NCBI GenBank assembly: GCA_013286565.1
Contig: JABDFM010000015.1
Location: 1 to 57,216, forward strand
Origin: Bacteroidota bacterium
GTDB taxonomy: Bacteria; Bacteroidota; Bacteroidia; Sphingobacteriales; Sphingobacteriaceae
Direction: 5' to 3'
Length of the DNA stretch: 57,216 nt
The notes beneath the pieces are model-generated. The model was not told where the DNA came from and did no database searches. It saw only the letters and a list, made by a program, of their open reading frames with translations. A program made the translations under genes and the position numbers. Each line of letters begins with the position of its first letter. The stretch's first letter is position 1. Below, in pieces: positions 16,389 to 26,071 of this stretch.

Positions 16389-18046
16389 TTCACTTTAAGT
16401 TTTGTGCTGTCAATTGGCAGGTGTTTCCTTATGATGGTATCAGTTACCAAAGTATCCACTTTGCATTGCAGGCCGTTATCGGTCATCATAAAGGTGGCAT
16501 CCCGTAATGCATCGGCATTGCGTTTATTAAGCTCGTTACAATCGTGAACATTGAAATCTGCTATTCGCCCCATATCCTGATCTATTACTACTTTGGAGTT
16601 TAAAGGCAATTTTAAGGTAAGAACAACTTCCTCATCATGCCATAGGTCATCATTTTTACCATAAAAACGTTCGTCAAATTTTAAAACGGTATCCTGCTGG
16701 GCAAATATGTACTTGATGTTTTGAGCATTTCTGAAAGCATCATTAAAGTCGCCTCCCCGTGCATGGAATTGCCTGATCAAAACCGGCTGATTTACATCGC
16801 TTCTCTCAATATTTAAATGGATATTACGCTGATAAAAGGTATCAAAACTATTATCATCGTCATCGTTGATCTTTATATTAGGTGCAAGCCCCTTTATATT
16901 TAAGCTGGCACTATCCTCAGATGTAAGGTATTTAAGATCATTAAGCTTTAGATAATAGACATTGTTTTTTGTAGGGGTTAGGTTCACCGTTTCACTGTAA
17001 CTGGCAGATGACCTGAATTCGGAAACTATACCTATAACAAGATATACAAATACACCAATGGAGCCTAACCATACGACAAGAGCGGTTGTGCCGGTAGATC
17101 TGCTGACCATCCCTACATTAAATATCCCTTTAAATACCAGCATGATAATGCTTAGCGCAGGTATAACAGCAATCAGGAAAGCCGATACATATATATAGGT
17201 AGCGTGATGATGTGCTAATAGTCTGTAAGGCAGATCATGGAATGGCCCGAAATGGCCATAAGACAATAGCGCTACAAAACCAACTATAGTGAATATAATA
17301 AAGCTGAGACACATTAATAATATGAATACGCCTATCAGTTTAAATATGATTTTACCCGCGCCTGCAAAAAATACACCCAGGTGATGAAAAAAATCTCCTG
17401 CAAAATCACGCGCCTTATAAACGAATGGTGTTGTCTCTTTCTGAAAGTTGGATAAATGCCCGCGCATGGAGCCCATTTCCTCCTCAAAGTTTTTCTTAAA
17501 CCCCTGCAGGTTTAGCTTTTCGCCTTTCATAGCCATGCGGTCGGCACGGCTAACAGCCTTAGGGATCACTATCCATAATATAATATATAACACAAGGCCC
17601 GTACCTGCAAAAAAGAACGAGAATGCGAATGCCAATCTGATCCATACGGCGTTTATATCAAAGTAGTTGGCTATGCCAGCGCATACACCGCCTACCAGGT
17701 GATCGTCCGGGTCGCGAAACAACCTGCGTGCCTCCGTATTATAATAGGTGTTGCTAAATGAAGCTTTTGTATCCTCTTCGGCGTGCTCAAAATCTTCAAC
17801 CGTACCCATTTGTTCAATAACTGCCCTTACATCCTGCTCCACAATTACTTGCTTGCTCTCATTGGCCAATTTTTCATTAAACATTTCGGCAATGCGGTTC
17901 TCTATATCTGTAGTGATCTCCAGGCTATCGGCCGAATTCATAAAATGACGTTTTACATCCGTCATATAGTTTTTTAGTACTTCGTAAGCATCCTCTTCTA
18001 TATGAAATACGATGCCGTTTATATTGATGATAATAGTTTTGTTCAT
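16385..18046 (-). CDS. PspC domain-containing membrane protein
   Basis: A 553-residue protein. An N-terminal cytosolic region of about 100 residues (IININGIVFHIEEDAYEVL) precedes the PspC domain at about 107-165 (RRLFRDPDDHLVGGVCAGIA, ending LWIVIPKA). Several further membrane segments follow at about 230-350, then a C-terminal non-membrane region rich in beta-type sequence (about 370-553). PspC domains are linked to membrane stress sensing in other bacteria. In Bacteroidota this long form is regularly paired with a PadR regulator, as here: the padR-type gene ends 20 bp upstream on the same strand. Confidence 0.88.
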   Translation of the reverse strand: MNKTIIININGIVFHIEEDAYEVLKNYMTDVKRHFMNSADSLEITTDIENRIAEMFNEKLANESKQVIVEQDVRAVIEQMGTVEDFEHAEEDTKASFSNTYYNTEARRLFRDPDDHLVGGVCAGIANYFDINAVWIRLAFAFSFFFAGTGLVLYIILWIVIPKAVSRADRMAMKGEKLNLQGFKKNFEEEMGSMRGHLSNFQKETTPFVYKARDFAGDFFHHLGVFFAGAGKIIFKLIGVFILLMCLSFIIFTIVGFVALLSYGHFGPFHDLPYRLLAHHHATYIYVSAFLIAVIPALSIIMLVFKGIFNVGMVSRSTGTTALVVWLGSIGVFVYLVIGIVSEFRSSASYSETVNLTPTKNNVYYLKLNDLKYLTSEDSASLNIKGLAPNIKINDDDDNSFDTFYQRNIHLNIERSDVNQPVLIRQFHARGGDFNDAFRNAQNIKYIFAQQDTVLKFDERFYGKNDDLWHDEEVVLTLKLPLNSKVVIDQDMGRIADFNVHDCNELNKRNADALRDATFMMTDNGLQCKVDTLVTDTIIRKHLPIDSTKLKVK

Positions 18047-18066
18047 GATCTTTGTTTTTTTGCGGT

Positions 18067-18405
18067 TTATTTTACTTTCCTGTCCCCAATGGACGTTTGC
18101 ACAGCATAAGCCAGCTCATGCCAGGTCTTATCCAGCTGTTCCAACACTTTTATGCCTTCCTCCGATAAGACATAATATTTCCTGGGAGGCCCCGAAGTTG
18201 ACTCGACCCAGTTATAGCTGAGGAGTCCATTATTTTTTAAACGGGTTAAGAGGGGGTACAAAGTACCCTCAACTACAAGCAATTGGGCCTTCTTAAGTTC
18301 AGCAATTATGTCTGAAGCGTATATTTCGCCCTTTGCTATCGTGGAAAGAATGCAATATTCCAAAACACCTTTCCTCATCTGGGTTTGTGTATTTTCAACA
18401 ATCAT
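18067..18405 (-). CDS. PadR family transcriptional regulator
   Basis: A 112-residue winged-helix regulator. The PadR domain fills residues 8-85: MRKGVLEYCILSTIAKGEIY, the recognition region LVVEGTLYPLLTRLKNNGLL and the wing SGPPRKYYVLSEEG. It probably represses its own operon with the PspC gene. The promoter box TATCTTTG lies only 4 bases before the ATG, so the transcript has almost no leader. An inverted repeat just upstream (18431-18444) is a candidate binding site overlapping the -33 element. Confidence 0.92.
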   Translation of the reverse strand: MIVENTQTQMRKGVLEYCILSTIAKGEIYASDIIAELKKAQLLVVEGTLYPLLTRLKNNGLLSYNWVESTSGPPRKYYVLSEEGIKVLEQLDKTWHELAYAVQTSIGDRKVK

Positions 18406-18409
18406 ACTG

Positions 18410-18417
18410 CAAAGATA
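18410..18417 (-). promoter_or_regulatory. -7 box (TATCTTTG) of the PadR/PspC operon
   Basis: On the minus strand TATCTTTG matches TAnnTTTG exactly. A TTG lies 21 bases upstream on the same strand, close to the usual -33/-7 spacing. Confidence 0.6.
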
Positions 18418-18430
18418 TATGTTTTAAATT

Positions 18431-18444
18431 GTATTATGCAATAC
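18431..18444. promoter_or_regulatory. Candidate PadR operator (GTATT-ATGC-AATAC)
   Basis: An inverted repeat with 5-bp arms and a 4-bp centre, covering the -33 region of the padR promoter and about 145 bp upstream of the divergent susC gene. The assignment is by position and symmetry only. Confidence 0.35.
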
Positions 18445-18518
18445 ATAGTACTAAAATTATTAAATTTAAGTGCGAAAAGGGCTTTTTTGAAAAAAAAACG
18501 GGCTTTTTTAAGATTTTA

Positions 18519-18550
18519 TTTGACTTTTTAATAATCAAACACTACTTTTA
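18519..18550 (+). promoter_or_regulatory. Promoter of the first susCD operon
   Basis: TTTG at 18519-18522, a 20-base spacer, and TACTTTTA at 18543-18550 (7 of 8 to TAnnTTTG). It ends 38 bases before the susC ATG. Confidence 0.45.
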
Positions 18551-18588
18551 GCTTTAATTAACTATTAACTGATCTTATTATTAACGAA

Positions 18589-21500
18589 ATGAAAAAACTT
18601 CTACTAGTAAGTTTGTGTTTCCTGATGTTATGCGTAACACAGGTATTTGCACAAAACCGTACTGTTACTGGTACGGTAACGGCCAAAGAGGATGGCCTGC
18701 CCATTCCGGGCGCCACTGTAAAGGTAAAAGGCACAACTGTTGGCACGCAAACCAACTCAGCCGGTAAATACACTATAAGTGTACCCAGCGGTGCCACCCT
18801 TGTATTTTCCTTTGTAGGTAGTGTAGCCCAACAGATCGCTGTGGGCAGTAAAACTACTATCAATGTATCATTGGAATCTGCAAGCAGTCAATTAAATGAG
18901 GTTGTTGTTACAACATCCCTCGGTATCAAACACCCAAAAAGTGAGTTAGGTTACGCGGTAACACAGGTTACAGCAAAAGAGCTTACTCAAACTAATGTAA
19001 CTAACATCGCTAACGGATTAACCGCTAAGGTTGCCGGCTTAGCTGTTTATACATTAGACAACGGTATTGACCCAAATGTGTCTGTTGTTCTTCGCGGTAA
19101 CCGTTCCCTTGAAGGGAATAACAATGCGTTGATCGTATTGGATGGTGTTCCGATCCCTTCGGCTACTTTATCATCCATCAACCCGAATGATATTGCTGAT
19201 GTGAGTGTGTTAAAAGGTGCAGGTGCTGCAGCCCTTTACGGGTCTGAAGCTTCAAACGGTGCGCTTTTAATCACTACCAAACGCGGTACAGGTGATGGTA
19301 AGCCGGTTATTGTTTACGGAAACTCTATCCAGGCTGAGAAAGTTGCGTTTTATCCAAAACTGCAAAATCAATTTGGTACAGCTGGAGGAGAAATAGTTGA
19401 CCCTATTACAACTGCTTATGGTTATGTAAAATTTGAGAACGAAGACTTTGGTCCAAGATTCGATGGATCAACTGTTCCAATTGGTAACCCGTTGGATAGC
19501 GCAACCGGGGTTCAGCCTACAACTAAATACTCAGCCTACCCAATAAGCCCAGTTAAAGCATTTTTTAAAACAGGTTTCACTGAGCAAAATGATATCTCTT
19601 TTTCACAAGGCGATTCTCAAAACTCAATTTTCATCTCGGCACAAAATGCATATCGTACAGATATTGTGCCTAATGATAGTAATAAGAAAAATGCCTTCTC
19701 TATTAGAGGGCACAAAACTTACGGAATATTCTCAATTGATTATTCATTAGGTTACACCAGAACTGACATCAGTACTTACGGTGTAAATTACGTTCCGCAA
19801 TTTGGCGAAACCAGTTTATATGCCTCTGTACTGCAGTTGCCGGCAAACTTAAACCTTAAGTTGTATTCAAACCCTGATGGTGATATGGGCAACCCAAGCA
19901 ACTATTATGATGCTTATGCCGTTAACCCTTACTGGATCACTAATCATACCAGACATAATACCAGCAGGGATGTAGTATTATCAAACGTGAATTTTAAACT
20001 CGATCCTACTAAATGGTTAACCGCCAGTTACCGTATATCGGATAACTTTGGTATAGCCCAGGAACGTGCAACACAGGAGGAAGTTGATTTTACTCCTTAT
20101 GCTTATAGTGATGTATTTGGTGAAAATAACCTGCCAGGTTTATTTAAATCAACCGGAAAATCTCCTGGTTCTGTTGTTGATTTATATCAATACGGCGACG
20201 GATCCTTTAATAGCAGCCCAGGTGCAGGTTATGCCCGTGTTCAGGGTGATGCGTTATTAGATTTTCACCATACTTTCTTTAAAGACTTCAAAGCCGACCT
20301 TTTATTAGGTAACACGGTTTGGCAACAACAACAAAAAGGGATAACCGCTGGTAGTGCCAACCTATTATTAAAGGATTTTTACAACATCAATACCATCGGT
20401 GGTTTGATAGCCGCAAGTGAGGGTGAAAATACCATCAGGCAGATCGCTTACTACGGTGATTTTAACGTATCCTATAAAGGATGGTTAACTTTAGATGCAA
20501 CATTAAGGAACGAGCAGGATTCAAGGCTTTCTGCAGCAGAACGCTCATTCAGCTATCCTGCCGGTAAATTATCTTTTGTGCCAACTGAAGCGCTTTCGTT
20601 TTTAAAGGATAACAAAATTTTAAACTTCTGGAAAATTTACGCTTCAGTAAGTCGCGTGGGTAACATAGATATTAATCCTTATGAGATCCAGAATGTAAAC
20701 GTTCTGGCCCCTGGTTTCCCTTATGGCGCATTAGGCGGTTTAACTGCGAGCTCAAAAAGCTACAGCCCTACATTAAAACCAGAACTTACATCAGAGGTTG
20801 AAATTGGTACTGATTTTGCTTTCTTTGGCGATCGTATCAACTTAGATTTAGATTATTATAACCAGCATGATAAAAACCAAACGGTTACGATAAATCCGAC
20901 TATAGCAACCGGTTACAGCCAGTCACTTCTTAACGTTGGTGAAACCCAATCAAAAGGTTACGAAATTCAATTAACCGGTGACGTTTTAACAAAAGCTAAC
21001 AATGGTGTTTTGGTTAGGTTAGGCGTTAACTTCTCTAATAACGATTCGAAGGTTATTTCATTATTACCGGGTGTTTCCCAATTATACCTGGGTAGTAACC
21101 AATATGCAATTGTTGGTCAGCCTTTCCCAATGTTAAGGACATCAGATTTTGTTCGTGACCCTGAGGGCCGCGTAGTGGTTGACCCTAATTCGGGTTTCCC
21201 AACCACATCTGGAAATTTGGTGAATTTTGGCAGAACAACACCTAAATATAACTTAGGTGTAAACTTTACAGTAAGCTATAAATTTATTAGCCTTTATGCA
21301 CTTGCTGAATACCGCGGTGGTAACGTAATTGAAAATAATATCGGTCAGTCACTTGATTTTACAGGTACTGGTTATGTATCAGCTGAAGCTGGACGTCAAA
21401 TATTTGTATATCCAAACTCAAGTATCCAAACCTCTCCAGGCGTTTATGTAGCTAATACCAATGTTACTGTAAAAGATGGTAACTACGCTTTCTGGCAAGG

Positions 21501-21795
21501 ATCTGCTTTTAGCAGCACCAATTCGCCAACCATATCAAGCGGAGCTTTCTGGAAACTGCGTGAGGTTAACCTTACCTTTGACCTGAAACAGTTTATCAAC
21601 ACACAGCATTTTATAAAAGGTTTAACCTTTGCTTTAACAGGTCGTAACCTGTTCATCTGGACACCTAAGAGCAACGTATATACCGACCCTGAGTTTTCTG
21701 ATCTTAATCCTTTTAGTAGTACTAGAGGCTTTAATGATGATAACATTACTCCAGGAACAAGGATATTTGGTGCCGACCTTAAAGTAACATTCTAA
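18589..21795 (+). CDS. SusC/RagA family TonB-linked outer membrane protein
   Basis: A 1068-residue outer-membrane transporter. Signal peptide 1-22 (ending VFAQ), carboxypeptidase-like domain about 24-100 (TVTGTVTAKEDGLPIPGATV), TonB-box-like SSQLNEVVVTTSLG at about 102-115, plug domain about 118-230 (ALIVLDGVPIPSATLSSI, GAAALYGSEASNGALLITTK), then the barrel ending in GTRIFGADLKVTF with terminal Phe. With the SusD-like protein 18 bp downstream it forms the outer-membrane uptake complex for an oligosaccharide or peptide. No glycoside hydrolase, sulfatase, sigma factor or hybrid sensor adjoins, so the substrate cannot be read from context. Confidence 0.95.
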   Translation: MKKLLLVSLCFLMLCVTQVFAQNRTVTGTVTAKEDGLPIPGATVKVKGTTVGTQTNSAGKYTISVPSGATLVFSFVGSVAQQIAVGSKTTINVSLESASSQLNEVVVTTSLGIKHPKSELGYAVTQVTAKELTQTNVTNIANGLTAKVAGLAVYTLDNGIDPNVSVVLRGNRSLEGNNNALIVLDGVPIPSATLSSINPNDIADVSVLKGAGAAALYGSEASNGALLITTKRGTGDGKPVIVYGNSIQAEKVAFYPKLQNQFGTAGGEIVDPITTAYGYVKFENEDFGPRFDGSTVPIGNPLDSATGVQPTTKYSAYPISPVKAFFKTGFTEQNDISFSQGDSQNSIFISAQNAYRTDIVPNDSNKKNAFSIRGHKTYGIFSIDYSLGYTRTDISTYGVNYVPQFGETSLYASVLQLPANLNLKLYSNPDGDMGNPSNYYDAYAVNPYWITNHTRHNTSRDVVLSNVNFKLDPTKWLTASYRISDNFGIAQERATQEEVDFTPYAYSDVFGENNLPGLFKSTGKSPGSVVDLYQYGDGSFNSSPGAGYARVQGDALLDFHHTFFKDFKADLLLGNTVWQQQQKGITAGSANLLLKDFYNINTIGGLIAASEGENTIRQIAYYGDFNVSYKGWLTLDATLRNEQDSRLSAAERSFSYPAGKLSFVPTEALSFLKDNKILNFWKIYASVSRVGNIDINPYEIQNVNVLAPGFPYGALGGLTASSKSYSPTLKPELTSEVEIGTDFAFFGDRINLDLDYYNQHDKNQTVTINPTIATGYSQSLLNVGETQSKGYEIQLTGDVLTKANNGVLVRLGVNFSNNDSKVISLLPGVSQLYLGSNQYAIVGQPFPMLRTSDFVRDPEGRVVVDPNSGFPTTSGNLVNFGRTTPKYNLGVNFTVSYKFISLYALAEYRGGNVIENNIGQSLDFTGTGYVSAEAGRQIFVYPNSSIQTSPGVYVANTNVTVKDGNYAFWQGSAFSSTNSPTISSGAFWKLREVNLTFDLKQFINTQHFIKGLTFALTGRNLFIWTPKSNVYTDPEFSDLNPFSSTRGFNDDNITPGTRIFGADLKVTF

Positions 21796-21813
21796 TTTAA
21801 ACACAGAAAAGAA

Positions 21814-23352
21814 ATGAAAAAGTATATTTTAATCACAGCAATAATTCTTGCAGCAAGTGTAAGCGGCTGTAAGAAGGATTTCCTGAGTCTCGAGGTCAAT
21901 CCGAACTTGCCCTCAGTTACCACGCCGCAGCTTAGTTTGGCAGGTGCATTAGCCTTTGTGCCGAATATAGAGGTTAACGATTATATCATTTATGATATAT
22001 GGAGCGGCTATTGGTCTTGGAATGGTGGCGTTGTGCCTCCTGCGTCTATTTTTCAGTACCAGTTTACAAACACTAGTTTTTCGCCTCCTATATGGAACGA
22101 TCTGTATACCAACGCGACAAATTTTAACAACTTAATAATCGCTTCATCAAAAGATGCTTCGTTGCATAATTTTCAGGCAATAGGCATGATCATGAAAGCA
22201 TGGGATTTTGAAAACCTGGTCGATAACTTTAATGATGTACCATACAGCCAGGCTTTCCAGCCATCAACCATACTTTTCCCTAAGTATGATAAAGCTGCTG
22301 CTATTTATACAGACCTTGGCAAACAATTGGATGCTGCCATAGCTCTTATCGGCACTGCGCCAAGCGGTACCGCACCGGGCAATTCAGATGTGATGTTTGG
22401 CAAAGCTGGTGACGTGGTTGCTGAAATGAAACTATGGACACGTTTTGCCCAAACCCTTAAATTACGCTTAGCTATAAAGGAAAGCCAGATTGGTGCCTCT
22501 CCCGGTTCAATTCTTGGCCCAATCCCTGCATTGGCAGCTGGTTTGCCAGCAGCGGATGGTAGTGCATATCTAACTACCGATGCTTTGATCAACCCAGGCT
22601 ATGCAAACACTGCAAATCAAATAAATCCATATTATGGTGGTTTTGTGTTTGATGCAAATGGAAACCCAGGTGCAAACGCACAGGTTTATCGTGCAAATGC
22701 TTATTCCATTAATTTATTAAAAAACAACAACGATCCGCGTTTGGCCCAGGAGTTTTCAGCGGTGCAAACACCACTTCCGGCTACAGGTAATTACCGCGGT
22801 AACGTATTTGGCGATGCTGTAAATATATTGGGTACCCAATTCACGAGCGGCGCAGGCCCTGCTTATTCAATTAGCCCTACCCAAAGCTCCATATTGATGT
22901 TAGCAGCAGAATCATACTTTTTGCAGGCTGAGGCTGTGGTAAGAGGATATATTACAACAGGTAATGCCGCGACATTATATGCACAAGGCGTTACTGCTGA
23001 TTTCTTATACCTGGGCTTATCTGCTGGCCAGGCTACTACTTATTTAGCAGCTAACCCCTTTCCAACAACAGGAAGCCAGGGCGCCCAGATACAAGCTATT
23101 ATAGGTCAAAAATATGTGGCTTTCTTAAATGGATATGACGGTTTGCAGGCATTTAATGACTACCGCAGAACAAGTTTCCCTGCCCTGCCAAGTTCAGTTG
23201 ACCCGGCCGCGGCATCAACCCATTTACCATCAAGGCTGTTTTATCCTATAACCGAGGCCCAATCAAACCCAGTACAGTACGCTGCAGCGGGCGGGGCTAC
23301 AATAAGTCGATTTACTTCACAAATATTTTGGGATACAAGAACTGGATTATAA
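21814..23352 (+). CDS. SusD-like nutrient-binding outer membrane lipoprotein
   Basis: A 512-residue lipoprotein with lipobox VSGC at residues 16-19, followed by KKD. The sequence (FLSLEVNPNLPSVTTPQLSL, MKAWDFENLVDNFNDVPYSQA, AAESYFLQAEAVVRGYI) is of the SusD-like_2 class (PF12771) rather than classical SusD. It caps the SusC barrel and presents the ligand. The gap to susC is only 18 bp, so they are cotranscribed. Confidence 0.92.
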   Translation: MKKYILITAIILAASVSGCKKDFLSLEVNPNLPSVTTPQLSLAGALAFVPNIEVNDYIIYDIWSGYWSWNGGVVPPASIFQYQFTNTSFSPPIWNDLYTNATNFNNLIIASSKDASLHNFQAIGMIMKAWDFENLVDNFNDVPYSQAFQPSTILFPKYDKAAAIYTDLGKQLDAAIALIGTAPSGTAPGNSDVMFGKAGDVVAEMKLWTRFAQTLKLRLAIKESQIGASPGSILGPIPALAAGLPAADGSAYLTTDALINPGYANTANQINPYYGGFVFDANGNPGANAQVYRANAYSINLLKNNNDPRLAQEFSAVQTPLPATGNYRGNVFGDAVNILGTQFTSGAGPAYSISPTQSSILMLAAESYFLQAEAVVRGYITTGNAATLYAQGVTADFLYLGLSAGQATTYLAANPFPTTGSQGAQIQAIIGQKYVAFLNGYDGLQAFNDYRRTSFPALPSSVDPAAASTHLPSRLFYPITEAQSNPVQYAAAGGATISRFTSQIFWDTRTGL

Positions 23353-23388
23353 AAACCTTTTATTTCAGAATATTTAAAAATTAAAGAC

Positions 23389-24339
23389 ATGAAAAAGAAA
23401 ATATATTTATTAGCCACTATCCTTACAGCAACGGCTGCGCTTTTTTTAAGCTCATGCCTTAAGGATAACTCGCATTACATCAATTTTAATACGGGGACAA
23501 CCTTTGTTGATTTCCCGCTTGGGGGCTTTGTTAACTATGCCTCAGATGCGATCACAGAAAGCCCGGGTACTGATGCTAACGGAACTATTGTTCGCCAGTT
23601 TGCGGTAAACGTAGCCTCAGCAAACCCAACAACAAAGGCAACTGTGGTTACATTGGCTGTTGGTGGTCAATCCGATGTTGATGTCATTAATAAGTTACAA
23701 TCAAACGTAAGCTATGTATTAATGCCAAGCAATGCTTATTCATTTACTGCAACTACGGTAACTATCCCGGCAGGTCAGCTTTATGTTATCACTTCGGTAA
23801 CGTTTTACAAAGCTTTGTTGGACCCTTCAGTAAGTTACGTGCTTCCAATTAAAATTGTTAGCGCTACCGGCGCGCAACTTACAGGGAACCTGAACATCCA
23901 CTATTACCACTTTATTGGTAATGATTTCGCAGGTGCCTATGAGCATTTTTATACCAGGTGGAATGACGCCGATACTACAACTGTTGCATCAACCCCTCGC
24001 GGAGATATGGGGCCTACCACGTTTTCACCAGTTAGTGCTACTGAGTTTACTGTTCAAACTTCGTATTACACCGGCCCTAATTATGATGTTACCTTTAATA
24101 AAACAATTGTAGCTGGGGTAGCAAAGTATTCAAACTGGTCTATTCAATTTTTGCCAGGTGACATTTCTAGTGGCTTATGGGCTGCGAATATAACAGTAGT
24201 TACGCCACCGAAATTTGTGTCGCTGCATTACGCTTTCGACCCAACGGCTCAATACACGTATGCGCAATCACTCACACTGATGCGGTTCTACTTTAAAACG
24301 GCCTCGCGAGCGATCATTGACGATTATACACATCTATAA
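23389..24339 (+). CDS. DUF1735-type lipoprotein of the SusCD operon
   Basis: A 316-residue lipoprotein with lipobox LSSC (about residues 20-23). The N-terminal domain (about 60-160) has the features of DUF1735/BT_3987-like proteins: a stretch of small residues, then YSFTATTVTIPAG and SYVLPIKIVSATG. The rest is a beta-rich domain with no recognised fold. Such proteins are usually surface glycan-binding accessories encoded after SusC/SusD. It is third in the operon, 36 bp after susD, and a strong terminator follows. Confidence 0.75.
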   Translation: MKKKIYLLATILTATAALFLSSCLKDNSHYINFNTGTTFVDFPLGGFVNYASDAITESPGTDANGTIVRQFAVNVASANPTTKATVVTLAVGGQSDVDVINKLQSNVSYVLMPSNAYSFTATTVTIPAGQLYVITSVTFYKALLDPSVSYVLPIKIVSATGAQLTGNLNIHYYHFIGNDFAGAYEHFYTRWNDADTTTVASTPRGDMGPTTFSPVSATEFTVQTSYYTGPNYDVTFNKTIVAGVAKYSNWSIQFLPGDISSGLWAANITVVTPPKFVSLHYAFDPTAQYTYAQSLTLMRFYFKTASRAIIDDYTHL

Positions 24340-24364
24340 AGGATAGGTATATAAATTATTTTTT

Positions 24365-24395
24365 AGCCGCCCTGTAATTACAGGGCGGCTTTTTT
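24365..24395 (+). terminator. Rho-independent terminator of the first susCD operon
   Basis: A 26-bp perfect palindrome (AGCCGCCCTGTAA and its complement) with a T-run at 24390-24395, 25 bases past the stop. Confidence 0.92.
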
Positions 24396-24588
24396 CGTTT
24401 ATGAGAATGTATTTTTACTGAACACCTGTAAATACTTTATGCGGGTACACCCCGTTTAAAGTAAAGAAGCTTGGGTTGAGAGTGTACCTTATGGTATCCT
24501 TTTGTAAAATTTAGATTATAATTAAGCGTTGATGCTTATTATTATTATCTTGAGCCGCATCTAAATCTAACAACACTATTAACATTTT

Positions 24589-25587
24589 ATGAAAAAATCC
24601 GCATTTATTCTTACACTATTACTAATCACTATTGGTAAACTATCAACCGCACAAAGTATTACAGTTACCGGCAATATAAACGATGGAAAAGGGAGCCCCT
24701 TGCATGATGTATTTGTAGCCGACAACGACTTAAAAAGTGCAGTATTCACCGACTCATTAGGCAATTTTACAATAGAAGTACCAACTGGTTCAAAATTACA
24801 GTTTCAGCATGAGGGGTACGTAGATACACTTATAGCTATAACTAATAATACAAGTTTACAGTTTTCTATAAGGCCGCTTGGATCCGGTGCAGGCTCGGCC
24901 GGTACTTTAACAGCAAATAAAACGGTTTCTGAGCAGGCACAATCAGCCCATACAGAAGGCAGCGATATGAGCAGCTTATCCAATGGCAGTTCAATAGGGG
25001 GCGCGGGGCTTGCGCACAAAAAGGGAAATGTGCATGGCAGCAGGTACTTGTTTGAAGATTTTGTACATGGATTTTTGGTTAATTCATCCAACGAAATAAT
25101 TTATAACCAGGCTTACCTGTTTGATTATGATAAAATGGGGGGAGCGCTTTTAATAACAAAAGATAAGCAATCTGTAGTAGAGGCAGATAGGGATCAAACT
25201 AATTCATTTACATTATACAGCAACACTGATCAAAAGATTGTATTTGAAAAAGTGCCAACTATTGATGCCAAACATTATGTGCAAGTGTTAACCACAGGCA
25301 AAAAATATGCGATCTATAAAACGATATCAACCAGCTTTATAAAATCCGACTTTATAAATAGCGGTATAACTACTCATGGAAATGATTATGACGAGTATGT
25401 TGACGAGTATGTTTATTATTTTTTTGATGTTCAAAGCAATCAAATGCAAAAGATCAGCTTAAAAAAGAAAGCGTTAAAAGCAGCTTTTGCAAAAGAAGCT
25501 GATAAAGTAAATAAATATTTTTCTGATAACACAGGTGATATTGATGACAACTATGTAGAGGGCCTGGGTGATTATATGAATAAGTAG
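24589..25587 (+). CDS. Secreted protein with carboxypeptidase-like regulatory domain
   Basis: A 332-residue protein with a signal peptide (1-21, ending STAQ). A carboxypeptidase-like regulatory (beta-sandwich) domain follows at about 23-95 (TVTGNINDGKGSPLHDVFVA, FTDSLGNFTIEVPTGSKLQF). A Gly/Ser linker leads to a domain of about 190 residues that I do not recognise, rich in Tyr, Asp and Lys (NDYDEYVDEYVYYFFD). The first domain is normally the N-terminus of TonB receptors; here it is joined to a soluble domain. It is monocistronic, between two terminators. Periplasmic location inferred. Confidence 0.65.
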   Translation: MKKSAFILTLLLITIGKLSTAQSITVTGNINDGKGSPLHDVFVADNDLKSAVFTDSLGNFTIEVPTGSKLQFQHEGYVDTLIAITNNTSLQFSIRPLGSGAGSAGTLTANKTVSEQAQSAHTEGSDMSSLSNGSSIGGAGLAHKKGNVHGSRYLFEDFVHGFLVNSSNEIIYNQAYLFDYDKMGGALLITKDKQSVVEADRDQTNSFTLYSNTDQKIVFEKVPTIDAKHYVQVLTTGKKYAIYKTISTSFIKSDFINSGITTHGNDYDEYVDEYVYYFFDVQSNQMQKISLKKKALKAAFAKEADKVNKYFSDNTGDIDDNYVEGLGDYMNK

Positions 25588-25626
25588 TTTAAATTAAAAC
25601 CAGGTCTTTTGTCAGTATAAAGATTT

Positions 25627-25662
25627 AAAAGCCTGCTTGTTCCAAAACAGGCAGGCTTTTTT
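25627..25662. terminator. Bidirectional terminator
   Basis: AAAAGCCTGC at 25627-25636 pairs with GCAGGCTTTT at 25651-25660 across a 14-base loop, with T-runs on both strands. It lies between convergent genes. Confidence 0.8.
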
Positions 25663-25663
25663 C

Positions 25664-26071
25664 TTATTTCTTATCTAAACTATACTTACCGGGCCCTATA
25701 AAAAGCAACCCTGCAAACATAATAGCATCTTCAATGGCGTGCGAGGCTATCAGCAACCCATCCCCTTTTCCTAAATGGTAAACAACAGCTACGATCAGGT
25801 TGATCAGCATGAGCAGGCACACGGGCCTGAAGCCAAGGCCTATGATCAGCAGTACACTTCCGAGGGTTTCAACCGCCACGCACATAAAGCCCCAAAATGC
25901 CGGCAGGAAATGGATCCCGAGATAGTTGGTTGCATGTCCCAATGTTTCCCATGTTTTTACGCCATCTATTAATAATGGATAACCATGATAAATAAACATA
26001 ATGCCCAAACCGATACGGATAATTAATAATCCGGAATCTTTGTGGTTTCCTAAGTTTTCAAAAAGTGTCAT
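25664..26071 (-). CDS. DoxX family membrane protein
   Basis: A 135-residue protein with four predicted membrane segments. The DoxX family pattern is visible: GLLIIRIGLGIMFIYHGYPL at the N-terminus, then PAFWGFMCVAVETLGSVLLI and LLMLINLIVAVVYHLGKG. Members take part in membrane redox or quinone-linked processes, but the exact role is unknown. Single gene; the 247-bp gap behind its start is very AT-rich and shows no other feature. Confidence 0.9.
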   Translation of the reverse strand: MTLFENLGNHKDSGLLIIRIGLGIMFIYHGYPLLIDGVKTWETLGHATNYLGIHFLPAFWGFMCVAVETLGSVLLIIGLGFRPVCLLMLINLIVAVVYHLGKGDGLLIASHAIEDAIMFAGLLFIGPGKYSLDKK

